Positions 49,441 through 60,083 of a stretch of DNA of 64,000 nucleotides are shown here, piece after piece. Each line of letters starts with the position of its first letter. Within the stretch, counting starts at the first letter, position 1. The DNA lies in the NCBI RefSeq assembly GCF_004337985.1, contig NC_043740.1, positions 5,374,481 to 5,438,480 of the forward strand. The letters are read 5' to 3'. The notes under the pieces were generated by a model. The model did no database searches, had not been told where the DNA came from, and saw nothing but the letters and a program-made list of their open reading frames with translations. Source of the stretch: Pyricularia pennisetigena (taxonomy: Eukaryota > Ascomycota > Sordariomycetes > Magnaporthales > Pyriculariaceae). Both the position numbers and the translations under genes were made by a program.

Positions 49441-49735
49441 CGTCTTTTTTAATCGGTTTGGGTTTTTTGTTTTGCTTTTTCTCTGGGGTTAAATGCTAGG
49501 AAACTTGGGGTTTTATATATATAATATTATAATAATAATTATTATTGGGATCCGGTTGAACGGATTTATTATTCGTGGTTAATAAAGTATTATAATAACT
49601 ATTATTACCAAAATTTGTTTTGCTGGATTTATAATTGGCGGTGGATGGAAAATATAATTTATTTGGGTAAAGAAAATGGATTAAAAAAGGGTTATATATA
49701 GGGAGGATTTTGGAGGAAATTATACCTCGTTTTTT
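49441..49735. other. Unassigned AT-rich interval
   Basis: Low-complexity AT sequence with TAATAATTATTATT palindromic stretches; may be an intergenic part of insertion D. Nothing coding is supported. Confidence 0.4.
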
Positions 49736-50520
49736 ATTTTAAACTCAATTTACAATTGGTATTTATTTATTTATATTTACTGGTTTTACGGACGTTGTCT
49801 TACCTCCGCTATTCGCGGGTAAAGTTATCGTTATTCGTCCATTAACTTCTTTTTATAACAAAACAATCCTCGCTTTTACCCGTTTTAGTTTACGTAACTT
49901 ACCTTGTGTTATTTTAAATTTTATACGCCTTTTTCGTCGGACTTTTTTGTATACTCCGTCCAGCAAATTTCCTTCGGTGTTAATTATACTATTAACATTT
50001 ACTCCGTTTATCCGGTTATATCCTTTTTTTAAATCTGCCCCTTTTTTTTAAATATCCGTTTAAAATAGCACGTTATTAGGGCGTACGATTGTTTCATTAA
50101 ATACCTCCAATTTATCGCCCATTAGCTTTTTTAAGCCCAAGTATAATAAATCGGGGCCGTCGAAATTAAACTGGGTAATATTTCGGTCTTTTCGTTTCCC
50201 CAATTATTTTGGAATAATAAACACGTATAATAGATTATATTTTAATTGGTTTATAGTATATAATATTTGCTATCAATGCGTATACGGGCGATATTTTCCA
50301 GTATTTTGCGCACCGTAATTGCGATTGGCCCCATAGCTGCACAGTTTAGGAATATTTTTCGCAAATTATGCGTGGAATTGCGGTTATTTTTAATAGTTAT
50401 AACGGAACCCTTATTAATATATTTAATTGGTCAATTTACCGGTTTAAATCCATTCCCGGCCATGGTATATTTTACGAACGCTAATTTGAGAATCCCGGTC
50501 CGTAACGGTTAATTTATGGT
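49736..50520 (-). pseudogene. Unrecognised degraded gene in insertion D, minus strand
   Basis: On the minus strand from ~50340 a single frame continues with only a few stops, all at CAA/CAG/TGG-type sites: SYGANRNYGAQNTGKYRPYT, FDGPDLLYLGLKKLMGDKLE, VFNETIVRPNNVLF, GYNRINGVNVNSIINTEGN, LLDGVYKKVRRKRRIKFKIT and LPANSGGKTTSVKPVNI. It is clearly former coding sequence but I cannot place it in a family. The plus-strand frame at 50267-50512 is its shadow. Confidence 0.5.
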
Positions 50521-51989
50521 TTTTAATTATAATAACCAATTCAAATATAATATTTTAAGGCTATGACTTTTTGTTTTATAACCGTAAAAAAAAGGATTAA
50601 TTGCGGTAATATAATTTTCCAATACACCGTAGTTTCTTTAATGGACCGCGTTTATTATTATCCATAAAAAACTAATTATTTGCAAATAACGGCGCTACGT
50701 ACGGAAGGCGATATTAATTTTAAATTTTATATCCCATAACCCAATACCCATTAAAATGTTGGTATAACCAGCGAATCTATTATTTTAAACACGATTTACA
50801 ACGGGGATATATATAATATATAATATATCGGTAAAAGCTTTTTTCGAAACGTTTTTAGAGATTTAATCCTTTTCTAACAATTCGTTTTGGATTAAAACGG
50901 CACTTATAATATATAAAATACGGGACCGGAATACATTTTATAAAAAACCGTAAAACGTGGTGAAACTTCTTTTTATTTTTTAGAAACTGGTTATATATCC
51001 TTAACCCTCTTATCTTTATTAATATACTAAAGACGAAATATTACGATAATTAATCAATAAAAATAAATTCGATATAAAAAACGCTGGGACGGGTAATATC
51101 CATTGTGTTTTGTTAAAAGGGTGGGATAATTTAATATAAATTCCCTAAATAGCACGTATATATAACGTTATTTTTTAATCCCATAAACGAGGAACAGGAC
51201 GGAAAAATATTTAAAATGGTCGGGTAGCAGGTTTAAAAAACGTTTAAGAAGAATTTCGTGGATTTGGATAATTCCTGCGCATTTCCCTTTATTTCCGGTC
51301 ATCGCGGGGGTTTAAGTCAGGTAAGAAATTGGTGTAATGGGTGCAAAAATAAGGTATTATGGGATTATTTTAAACGTATATGGGCGGTTAGGGAATAAAA
51401 AACCACAAACTTGGTGCATTATATAATATTTGGCGCTTTCGTAGTAGGTGTCCGGATATTGTAAAAGGCGGGCGTTTGCAACCATTTTTGGCGGAGAAAT
51501 ACGGTGGCGTACCATTGGGATTGCGTATATCGTTTAAATCCTAGTATTAATATAAGGAAATACGATGTTAAATTTTGCATTCGGTTATATTTTCCACATC
51601 CAAAGTCCCGTATCTAATCCAGCAAATTGAGATTATTATATACGAAAAATAACATTGGGTTACGAACGATCCTTTATAAATTTGTTTATATATTAATATA
51701 TATATATATATATATATGTTAAAAATTATTATTACCATTCGCGGTAGAAACTAGAAACTAAGTATAAATATAAATATTACTAATAACGTACTTGGGCAAC
51801 AGCGACAAGTTACTGGGTTTACCGTTTAATAATTTTATCAAATAAATATATTCTTAACCCCGATAACATATTTACAATAAGTCGTGGAATTTCATTATTT
51901 ATAGATTATAATGCGAATACGCGTACTAAATCATTGCTTTTTAAGGGGCAATATCCGTGGGTAAAAATCGCTAATACTAATATAACGCG
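50521..51989 (-). pseudogene. Probable coding remnant of insertion D, heavily degraded
   Basis: Text between two clearer minus-strand pieces. Fragments such as GFKRYTQSQWYATVFLRQKW followed by LQTPAFYN (minus, ~51560-51440) look coding. There are frequent stops and a (TA)n tract at 51691-51718. No family is recognised. Confidence 0.3.
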
Positions 51990-52830
51990 TTAGTTTTTTA
52001 ACGATAAAAAGTTTATAATTTTTAAAATAATATTTGGTTCCAAATATATTACGTTCGAAATTTGTAACGATAGATAAAACGTGCGGTGGCCCCGGGAATG
52101 CAATAATAGTAGAAATATAAATTTATATAATATTGGCGTTTTGGACGGGATTTCCTGGGTATATATATCGAATATTTGTTTAAACCAATTTATATCGTTT
52201 ATGATTTTGGCGGAACAATCTTTTATTCCCGAAAATTGGAAATTTGTGGGTTCGAACCGGTTAAAAAAACGTAAATATTGTATTAATTGTTGCAATTCCC
52301 TACGCAAAAGGTCGTCCTCGATAGGCGTAGGAAACTTATTATTAAAATGGTATTTAACTCCCATTAACGCGTAACCGTTTTCGAATTTAAAAATTTCGTA
52401 ATATTTTTTTAAAAAAAGATATTCGCGATGGGGTAAATCGGGTAATATTATAAAAGTTTGCCGCTATTATCCAAACGTGGATAAATTATAAAAAATTGGT
52501 GCGTTAGTAACGGTTACGTTAAAACTTGGTAATATCGCGAATAAATATAGTTTCGGGGTTAAATTCCGTTTCGGATTCGGATTCCCTCGATAATTGCTTT
52601 TAATTAATTAAAAAAGGTTTTAATTCCCATTTATTTTCGAATATAAAATTGGGCGATAATAATCACAATAGCGATAAAAACGAAAATAATTGCGATATCG
52701 ATGGATATAATTAAGTTAAATCGGACGTAAAATACTCGGTTACAAGTTGCGCGGATGGGAATACTTTTTCAAATATATCCATTGGTATTATTGGAAATAT
52801 ATTTTCCATTATTAAATTCGGGTTTTATTT
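51990..52830 (-). pseudogene. Unrecognised degraded protein gene in insertion D, minus strand
   Basis: From a possible start near 52812 (MENIFPIIPMDIFEKVFPSA) with one or two frame changes. It leads into an open piece at 51990-52364 containing GVKYHFNNKFPTPIEDDLLR, RELQQLIQYLRFFNRFEPTN, NWFKQIFDIYTQE and LLLHSRGHRTFYLSLQI. An acidic serine/glutamate stretch (RESESETEFNPE) lies between. Composition is that of a real protein and the stops are RIP-type. No match to a transposase or other family that I know; it may be the transposase or an accessory gene of the TIR family. Confidence 0.45.
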
Positions 52831-52914
52831 AAATTAATAAAATATCGAATAAAAGTTAATATGCGTAAATATTTAGTATAATAATAAAATATTTTTATTT
52901 TTTTGTGTATCGGG

Positions 52915-53122
52915 GGGAATAATGGTTGGCGATATCGCAATATTGGGTGTCTTATTGGTAATACCGCCATAAACGGCGAAATGCGACAAAATGTTTTTAA
53001 ATTAAAACGAGCGCGATTTTTTCGGCCAATGTAATTGGTCGAAAAACTATGTGGCTAAAAGGTATATGGAGCGCTCGGTCCCCACTGCAAAGTAGGGGGG
53101 CCTCATACAAGCACTGAGACTA
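52915..53122 (+). repeat. Right terminal region of insertion D
   Basis: Colinear with the last ~190 bp of elements C and D2: ATACCGCCATAAACGGCGAA at ~52970, the palindrome CGGCCAATGTAATTGGTCG, the GAGCGCTCGGTCCCC block, and the end GCACTGAGACTA. Confidence 0.85.
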
Positions 53123-53362
53123 GTGCGAACCCCCATTTCGATGTCGGAAAGTATGTAAGGGAAATAAAGCAAAGTTTCCCCCACCATTGGATTTAAGCTA
53201 TTAATCCCAGAATTAGTGAACCACTTTAGGGTATTTAATGCATTTAAAGCCTATAATTATAGGTTATAAACCCCTGTGATTGCAGGCTTTTATAGCGCAA
53301 TTAGGACCACGCCGCACCTAGGGTCATGCCTAAACCCCTGTTAATAACCCATATTATTAATA
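53123..53362 (+). repeat. Remainder of Copia R2 3' LTR
   Basis: GTGCGAACC (duplicated) then CCCATTTCGATGTCGG.. to ..ATATTATTAATA. Completes the LTR begun at 35978. It includes a small internal duplication of the CCTATAATTATAGG/CCTGTGATTGCAGG stretch. Confidence 0.85.
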
Positions 53363-53833
53363 TATTGAATTATTTACTAAAATGGTTTACTAATTTTGCG
53401 ATTTATAGCTTAGCTTTATTAGTGGGGGAGATTTCGCCGTATTTCCTTTATATATTTCCAGACATCGAAATGGGTGTGCGCACGCCAAAAAGCGTTCCGG
53501 GACCGCCTACGATTTTCCGAAAAATTATTTTATATGGGTTTTGGAAAAAACACCCTTGTTTCCATATAAACCATTGCTGGGTTCGCATTAATTTGCTAAT
53601 TTGGTGAAATTTTCAACCCGGGACAAGGTAGCTGATTCGTAGGTGCAGGGTGGGTGTTAAACTCGGTACAGGGTAAATCCCACTCGCTAATCGTTAAATC
53701 GCAACCCCTGCAACATATAAAATATAGCGGAAAATCCAATAACCCCGACAGCCCCATTTCGGCACTATTTATTATAGCTTGCATACAAATAAAAGTGGAC
53801 TCATTACATGCGAAATAGCGCGTATAATTAATA
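53363..53833 (-). repeat. Partial Copia LTR, inverted
   Basis: The reverse complement starts TATTAATTATACGCG at 53833 and follows the LTR to ..ACCATTTTAGTAAATAATTCAA at 53363, where it is truncated. It lies tail-to-tail against the forward LTR that ends at 53362. The forward frame at 53326-53607 is antisense to nothing meaningful. Confidence 0.85.
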
Positions 53834-54309
53834 GTAAGCTATATTTAATTTTATATATCGTTTGCAATTTAAATGCCTTTATATTTTCATGAATTTGAAC
53901 GATAATGGAACCAGAATTACATGGACTGGGAAACGTATATAAACAAACGTCTAGGTGAGATCCGATTTATAATACCCGCTCTTATTATCCTCTCATTTAA
54001 AGGAATGCTAAATCTGTATTAATTGTCTACTTTTTGCTTTACTTAATTTAATACAGTTTATAAACTAGAAATCAAGTTGTACTTTAATAAAATATTTCAA
54101 AAAAATAGTTATACTCAAGTTTTGATTTTTTGAGTAATGATTGGGCGAATTACTCGATTTTTAAATAGTTTATTAATTAATACAAAAGAATTAGTAGAAT
54201 ATTTATTTTATGCGATAATGGCGTTATATCTCCTCGGTTACACGGGCTAACATTAATATTCTATTATATATTGGCATTATATAAATATTTACCCTTATTT
54301 AAAACAGTA

Positions 54310-56147
54310 ACGTCGGGTACCCCCTGTTCGGCACCCAAAAACTACTGTACAGCTATATTTAGCTTCATGTTCTTTTATAAACATTTCGACCAATTTTTCA
54401 CTTTTTGATTTATTCTTTTTTGACTTCCATACTCTATTCTCCAATAAAGCAATATATTGAAACCAGTTTATATCTGCAATTAACGACATTAATAATAGCG
54501 ATCCAAATGCAAAAACCTCCCGAAAATAGGGTATACCTAGTTTTACACTTCAAAATCGATTTAAAGGCTCTTAAACTAGTTAAAAAGCACAAAACCCATT
54601 TTAAAAGCTTTTTACTAAACGGGAAAAGCATTTGACTGATTGGGTATTTACTTAAACAGTTTCAAGGTTTCCGTTAAAGCATTAAAAATTACGTTTCTTT
54701 GCCGAATGAATTTGTAAACCGCCGGAAAGATAAAAGGTTTTGGAAAACGTTGGATAGCCCGTTCTTTCGGCTCGTTATTTAATTTTTAAAAGCTAAAAAA
54801 CTTCGTCCAATAAAACAATTACGGGTTAATAGGCTAATTACGGAAATAATTAAATTATAGCGGTTTAATATTATTAGCCCCGTTATTAACGATATTAAAC
54901 CGGAGAATAGGTGGAATATCGACGAAATTAATATAATTTAGGGTAAAAGACTTAACGGCCAGGTAGTAAAGTTCAATAGGATCCGGCCATTATAGCGGTA
55001 GAAACCCGGAACGCGGGGTTAGATAAATACAATGAAATATATATCGGTTATAAGGGTTACTATACCTCCCTTCGTTATATTTAAAAATACACGTATAATA
55101 ATAGTAGTTTCCGACGGATTTAGGCCTTCTTAATAGTCGGTAATTTTAAATAGTTGAAAACGAGTCGACGAATAACGAAACGGCTATAAAATGGTTAAAA
55201 AAAGGTGTTTATTCGTATATTTAATCCAATACCCCTCAAAAGCGGTTATTGGTTTTCGACGGCCATAAATTACCCGTTACGGACGAATTTAAGCTTTTTT
55301 ACTTTTCAAATAACGTTTAACTCCTATATTTACCCCTTTATTTCTCCTACGTTTTTCAATTATTGGATTAACTAGTTTTTGGGCCGTTAAAAAGGCTTAT
55401 CGACGTGAATTCGGATTTGTAAGCCAATTCTACTGTTTAATAATTGTTCGAAACCGAGATTTCCCTGTTGCTATAATATAACTCGGCTTAAAATATTTAC
55501 ATTAAAGATTATCCAATTTGATTAATGTACGACGGGGTTATAACCGGTGAATTTGGCTAAACCTTTTTTAAACCATTCTTTATTGAAAGGTAGTAACGCC
55601 AACGTTAAAAAAAATAAAAATAACAGTTTTCAAAAGGATAAAATACCGGAAAACCCAACCCAAAAAATTAACGACCCGTTTTTATTTGTTTGGAAAACCT
55701 TTAAAACGACCCGAAATATTCGACTTTAACTGCAAAAATTTTCCCAATCCAATGAAATTAACGTTTTTTCACATTTTGTATTTGCAAAAGTCCAAAAAGG
55801 TTTCGAAACCCAAAATATATTTTTGGCTAACCCCCAGCAAAAAGTTAATTTATTAGAAAGACAATTGGATTTAATACGGCCGGTAAAAAAAAGGAGGGTA
55901 ATTTCGGATTTAAACGAGCTTTTCGTTAATAAATAGAATATGATTGGATTGCAGGAAAACCATATAAAAAATTTGGAGCTTTTAGCCAATGAAGAAAAGG
56001 TTACTAAACCGGAATGGCCTGAAAACAATTGTATTTTTGTTCGTTGATAGTCTTATATTTAAATTAATTTATAAAAGTAAGTATTTCGTTGTTAGATTTT
56101 CATGGTGCCGAACGGGGGGAGGGAGCCGAGTAGGGGGTACCCGACGT
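54310..56147 (+). mobile_element. Fot1/pogo-type transposon P2
   Basis: Left end ACGTCGGGTACCCCCTGTTC and right end the reverse of ACGTCGGGTACCCCCTACTC. TA precedes the left end and TG follows the right end, so the expected TA duplication is imperfect. 1838 bp, the Fot1 size. The left TIR lacks an 18-bp segment that the right TIR has between CCCCCT and GTTCGGCACC. Carries a degraded plus-strand transposase. Confidence 0.85.
54480..55960 (+). pseudogene. Fot1/pogo transposase remnant (P2)
   Basis: A frame near 54730-54960 gives KRPIKQLRVNRL-like text and then ISPVINDIKPENRWNIDEIN, the conserved N.DE region before the first catalytic D. The second catalytic block at ~55255-55420 reads FDGHKLPVTDEFKLF and VFGPLKKAYRRE, the DGH..H..EF and VFGPLKKAY motifs of Fot1/pogo DDE transposases. 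The C-terminal part at 55547-55950 is basic and predicted coiled, ending near RRVISDLNELFVN. Stops and frame changes are throughout. Confidence 0.85.
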
Positions 56148-56544
56148 TGATTAAGTATAGTTACAAATTGCAAATCGCACTTGATATCTAAATATTAAAT
56201 ACAAAAATAAATATAATAGAGTTTTCTGCGATTTAAACAGCTCAAAAGTACAAGCGTTATAACATAAGTTACATTCCATTTTTTCAAACTCCTTATTATT
56301 TTTTAATTAAATATTCACTTGTGCACAGTGGCTATACTATTACTTTTTACGTATACCATGTGTTTATAGTGCAAATAAGATAATACCGCCATAAACGGCG
56401 AAATATGACAAATTGTTCTTAGATTAGAACGAGCATGATCTTTTCGGCCAATCCAATTAGTCGAAAAGCCATGTGGCTAAAAGGTATATGGAGCGTTCGG
56501 TCCCTTTTGCGGAGCAGGGGGGTCTAGTCTAAGCACTGTGACCA

Positions 56545-56781
56545 TAAGACACGTTAGTTTATATATATAAATCCTCGCATAAGAAATATAGGGATATATT
56601 ATCCTGTCACTAGAACTAGTATTTAATAAATCGAGGAATAAGTGTTAAATTAATTTTCAACCTATGTTTTCCTCCCCTCTTTAATTGACTAAAGTATCTG
56701 TAGTTATATAACCTAAAAGGTTAAGCACCTTAATAACCTGTCTCAACAAAGATGAAAGCTTTGGCTAATTACACGCTAACT
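56545..56781. other. Non-repetitive sequence 3' of the secreted-protein gene
   Basis: Unique within the window; likely the 3' flank/UTR of the minus-strand gene plus intergenic DNA. No terminator or other element can be asserted. Confidence 0.5.
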
Positions 56782-57111
56782 TTATTGCTTTTTTTGGCCT
56801 TTTCCCTTTTTTGGATAATAAGGCTTCAAAGGATCTTCTGCATTGTTAGCATCTATCCTAAGTCCCCCAAGCCTTTCTTCAATTTCCTGGGCTGCTCGGT
56901 TTGCTCTATCCTTTTTTTTTTTTAGAATGTGTATTTCATCTTCGAGGGCCTGCCGCTCCTTCCTTATCTTTTCCTTTTCTTTATCCTTGGAAGTGCTTCG
57001 TGTTTCGAGTCCGCCAATATGGCCAGGATCAAGGGCTGTAGTTGCGGTTGGAGCGGCTATAGCGCCACAAGCGTACAAAGCCGCAGTAAAAATGATGGTA
57101 GAGTATTTCAT
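56782..57111 (-). CDS. Small secreted protein, effector-like candidate
   Basis: Intact 109-codon single-exon frame, ATG to TAA. Residues 1-20 form a classical signal peptide: MKYS, a hydrophobic core, then a small-residue cleavage region around AIA/AP. The mature part has a short T/A-rich stretch, then a highly charged K/E/R helix (about residues 40-85) with heptad-like leucine and isoleucine spacing, so a coiled coil is likely, and a basic lysine-rich C-terminus. No cysteine remains after the signal peptide. There are no in-frame RIP stops, in contrast with everything around it. It sits in a ~1.3-kb unique island between TIR elements. Secreted, small and in a repeat-rich AT compartment are features often used to nominate fungal effectors; the function is unknown. 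No homologous family is recognised. Confidence 0.8.
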   Translation of the reverse strand: MKYSTIIFTAALYACGAIAAPTATTALDPGHIGGLETRSTSKDKEKEKIRKERQALEDEIHILKKKKDRANRAAQEIEERLGGLRIDANNAEDPLKPYYPKKGKGQKKQ

Positions 57112-57828
57112 TTCAAATTTAGGGGTTGTCGCTAGGATGCGAAAATAAGAAAATGTAGTAAAATAAGTGTAGATAAATTCATATAATGGTTCGGAACTTA
57201 GGAGGGAATAAGGAGAAGTGCAGATGTTCGTTTCTGGGCAGCTGTTAGAGATGTTAATATATTTGCAATTATAAACGGAAAACTATTTCGGCATATATTA
57301 AAGGATCATTTCTAAGAATAATGCCTATATACTGCATTAACTGTTTCTTTTTATAGGAAGCTTATATAATATTTAATTAAACTTCTTATGCTGTTAATTA
57401 AATACGCATTGTAAATTAGAGACAAGTTTCCCAAATCTAATATTAAGCAGAGAGTTTATAGATTTTAAACCTTTTCATAATAGATTAATATATTATGCGA
57501 AAGCTTTAACCACACATTTGAACGGCCTGCATTTCAATAACTTCAAATCTAAATTAATATGAAGTCTATTATTATACGAAAAGATGAATACAAATTACCA
57601 AAGTAATATAGTAGAAACTTAAAAGATTATACGGGTTAATACAAGTAATTAAACGTAATTTATGCGCAAAAGTTGCATAATGATTATTTTATTATTAATT
57701 TCAAAATACTATTCTTAGCATTTTTTTTGTTAATTTAATAACTAATTTGATTTGCTTTATTTATAGGTACCCATATAAGTTTGTCGCTTTTTATTATTTC
57801 GTTCCTATCTCGTTTATGCGTTGTCTTA
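57112..57828. other. 5' flank of the secreted-protein gene and AT-rich unique DNA
   Basis: Presumed promoter region for the minus-strand gene. Reading upstream from the ATG there are AT-rich stretches (a TATATAATATTTAATTA-type tract at ~57364). I see no other gene. Confidence 0.45.
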
Positions 57829-57998
57829 TAATCTCAGGGCTTATCCTAGAACGAAGGCTCCGCAATTAATCCATTTCGCTCCCTCCGCTCCACTTCGTGG
57901 CTCAATTGCGGCGTTGGTTATACATGTGGGTTAGGTCCACTCAACGAACGCGCTCGTTCTAATCTGAGGACAACTTGTCGAATTTCGCCGCTTATAGC
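57829..57998 (+). mobile_element. TIR element G, left end only
   Basis: Starts TAATCTCAGGGCTTATCC (RIP-altered TAGTCTC) and proceeds through the GCTCCACTTCGTGGCTCAAT hairpin region to CGCCGCTTATAGC, where element F begins. A second TIR element therefore appears inserted ~170 bp into the first. Confidence 0.75.
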
Positions 57999-59680
57999 TA
58001 GTCTCAGTGCTTATCCCTAAACCCCAGAGATCCAGAATTAATACACTTCGTTCCGCTTCGCTCCACTTCGTGGCTCAATTGCGGCTTTGCAATGTATTTG
58101 TGGGGATATCGGAAAAACGCTCTAGTTCAGGTCTGAGGATAATTTGTCGATTTTCGCCGCTTATGACGGTATTTTCTTCAATTTGGCGATTAATATTCCG
58201 GAATATAACAATAAATAGAAATCAGGAAATTAAACGGTTTGCACGTTAAAAATAGTATTTAGTATCACTAATAACAACGATTTAATGTATATTTCTATAT
58301 TTACAAATGGGCGAACTTGTTAGGCCTTGCCCTTGATCCGCTTATGGCGGTACTATTTTTTCGATTTTATTTCGATTCTTGATTTTCTTTAATATTTTTT
58401 ATTTTTGACTAAATTTCATACCTTTTCCACGTGGGGGGTGGTATATATACAAATAACAGTATACCGAGTTTTGGTAATTATACCTAATTACCTAAACCGT
58501 TAAATAAGCGGATAGATAAGGTATATATAATGTTATGTATAATTTATATGTTACGATCAAGGTATCGGGTAACCTGTTCTTAGGGTAAAATACAGTGGGT
58601 TGAAACAACTGAGCGTTTTGACTGGGTAACTGGGGTTCTCAATAACTGGGGTAAAGTTATAATCGTTCTCAAGTAAATATTGAGGTTAACTAGAGTTTAA
58701 TTGCTGCTAAGCAATCCTAAAATCGAATCTATCTATATGGTAATAAGCGTGCCTTATATAGACTATGTTCCGAATGTAATCTCCCTTAATTTGTCACAGA
58801 TCGCAGAGATCATTTCGCCTGATTTGTTGTGATTTTTTAAAGATTATTGAAATCACCTTTTTGGCGATCACGTGGCGTCACGTGACTTCTCCCTTAGGTA
58901 ATCGATGTTCTGTTGTCGGTAATTTCTTTGGGCGAGTGTCGTTAGGAGGGGTGTGACCCCGCCTGGCCTCATTGGTACCGACCCATCTTGTCTGGTCGTA
59001 ACATTATAATGGAAGCGCTTTTATATTTTTACCGATTTTATCGATAATAAAACCAAAGTTTCAAGGATTGGATGGCGTATATATATCAGCGTCTATATCG
59101 GATGTATTTGCTAATATTAGTTTTAATAATATTTTTATTAAAGAAAATGATAAAATTGTATTGTTTTTATATTTCTTATTTTACTTAAGAAAATAAACTT
59201 GGTAAAAAAAAACGTTAAATGATAATTCTATATAACAGTATAATACACACTTGCGATATTAACGTTTCTTTCGATTTTACGAATAATTGGGCTAATTATC
59301 AAGTTTTTTAAAACATTAGTTATTCAAATAAAAATATGAATATAATGTTAATTTTAAGCGATAATTGCATGCACTTCCTACCGCTACGGTAATTTCGGAG
59401 ACGTTTTTATAAAAATATATTCTATCACTAGCAGATACTATTAATTTAAATCATAAATTAAATATAATAGAATAAATATAAAAATATAGAATATATTTAA
59501 TACTTATAAATTTATAAAACCCAAGAAGATATATCAACGGCTTCGGCGTTAAAAAAGTGTAAAAAGATCAAATACTACAACGCAAATTACCCCATATTTT
59601 TACGATTTTTGTTTATCTGTTTGTTCGGATATTTAATTACATATAGTAATTATAATATTATTTCTGCGTTTAAAGTGCTT
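57999..59680 (+). mobile_element. TIR element F, right end replaced by LINE sequence
   Basis: Starts TAGTCTCAGTGCTTATCC; the body follows elements C and D2, with a solo LTR at 58549-59003. It ends at 59680 where LINE sequence starts; the family right end is missing from the window. Confidence 0.75.
58549..59003 (+). repeat. Solo LTR (455 bp) of another LTR retrotransposon
   Basis: TGTTACGA..TCGTAACA ends (8-bp inverted repeat) flanked by perfect TTATA (58544-58548, 59004-59008). Distinctly less AT-rich than its surroundings, with a CACGTGGCGTCACGTG stretch near 58870. It is unlike the Copia and Gypsy LTRs here. The internal region was presumably lost by LTR-LTR recombination. Confidence 0.88.
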
Positions 59681-60050
59681 AGGGTTTTAATTCGCGTTTA
59701 TTTAACTTCTAAGCTATTTGCTATGTTGTTTTATCTAAAGGTGGCATAAAAATAAAATAAGGTATAAAAGCAAGCGAGAAATAATAACCAAACAAGCAAA
59801 TAAGTAAACGAGCATCTAAGCAAGAAAAGTCAGGTAAATACTAAGTAAAAGCAGAAGCAAAACGAAAGAAAAAGTAGAAAACAAAATATAAAAGGAAATA
59901 AAAGTAAAAGTAAAATAAAGATAAAAATAAATATGAGAGAAAGTAAAAGTAAGAATAAAAATAAAAATAAAATTAACGAACAAAGGAAAAGTGCTTAACG
60001 AGGGTGTATAACAAAGGTGGTAAACGTGGATTGCTTAGCGAATAAAACCG

Positions 60051-60083
<33 letters not shown>

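Larger units (their letters stand above)
36335..53122 (+). mobile_element. 16.8-kb composite TIR insertion D
   Basis: Begins TAGTCTCAGGG at 36335 and ends GCACTGAGACTA at 53122, the same ends as element C. Flanked by the perfect 9-bp duplication GTGCGAACC (36326-36334, 53123-53131). The Copia LTR it splits is continuous after its removal (other copies read ..GTGCGGACCCCCATTTCG). Contents: a complete TIR element D2 starting 11 bp in, degraded coding sequence, truncated element E2, a full-length Gypsy, about 5.9 kb of unrecognised degraded genes, and a family-type right end at 52915-53122. Either a large autonomous or gene-carrying member, or a composite that moved on its outermost ends. Confidence 0.75.
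53834..56544 (+). mobile_element. TIR element H, left-truncated, carrying transposon P2
   Basis: 53834-54309 matches the interior of elements C and D2 (equivalent to ~36845 onward). The element resumes at 56148 and ends ..GCACTGTGACCA at 56544, with the GGCCAATCCAATTAGTCG palindrome and GGTCCC block before it. The left end is missing where the inverted LTR abuts. Confidence 0.75.

Noticed and set aside
36335..53122. A Starship-type giant element
   Set aside because: No tyrosine recombinase (DUF3435) motif was seen at either end, and the ends are TIRs with a 9-bp duplication, unlike Starships.
56843..57148. Plus-strand ORFs of 101 and 68 codons over the secreted-protein gene
   Set aside because: Antisense shadows; serine- and phenylalanine-rich mirror of the charged coiled coil.
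59675..59690. Telomeric repeat (TTAGGG) at the LINE junction
   Set aside because: Only one hexamer occurs and no tandem array follows; kept only as a hint in the LINE 3' end finding.
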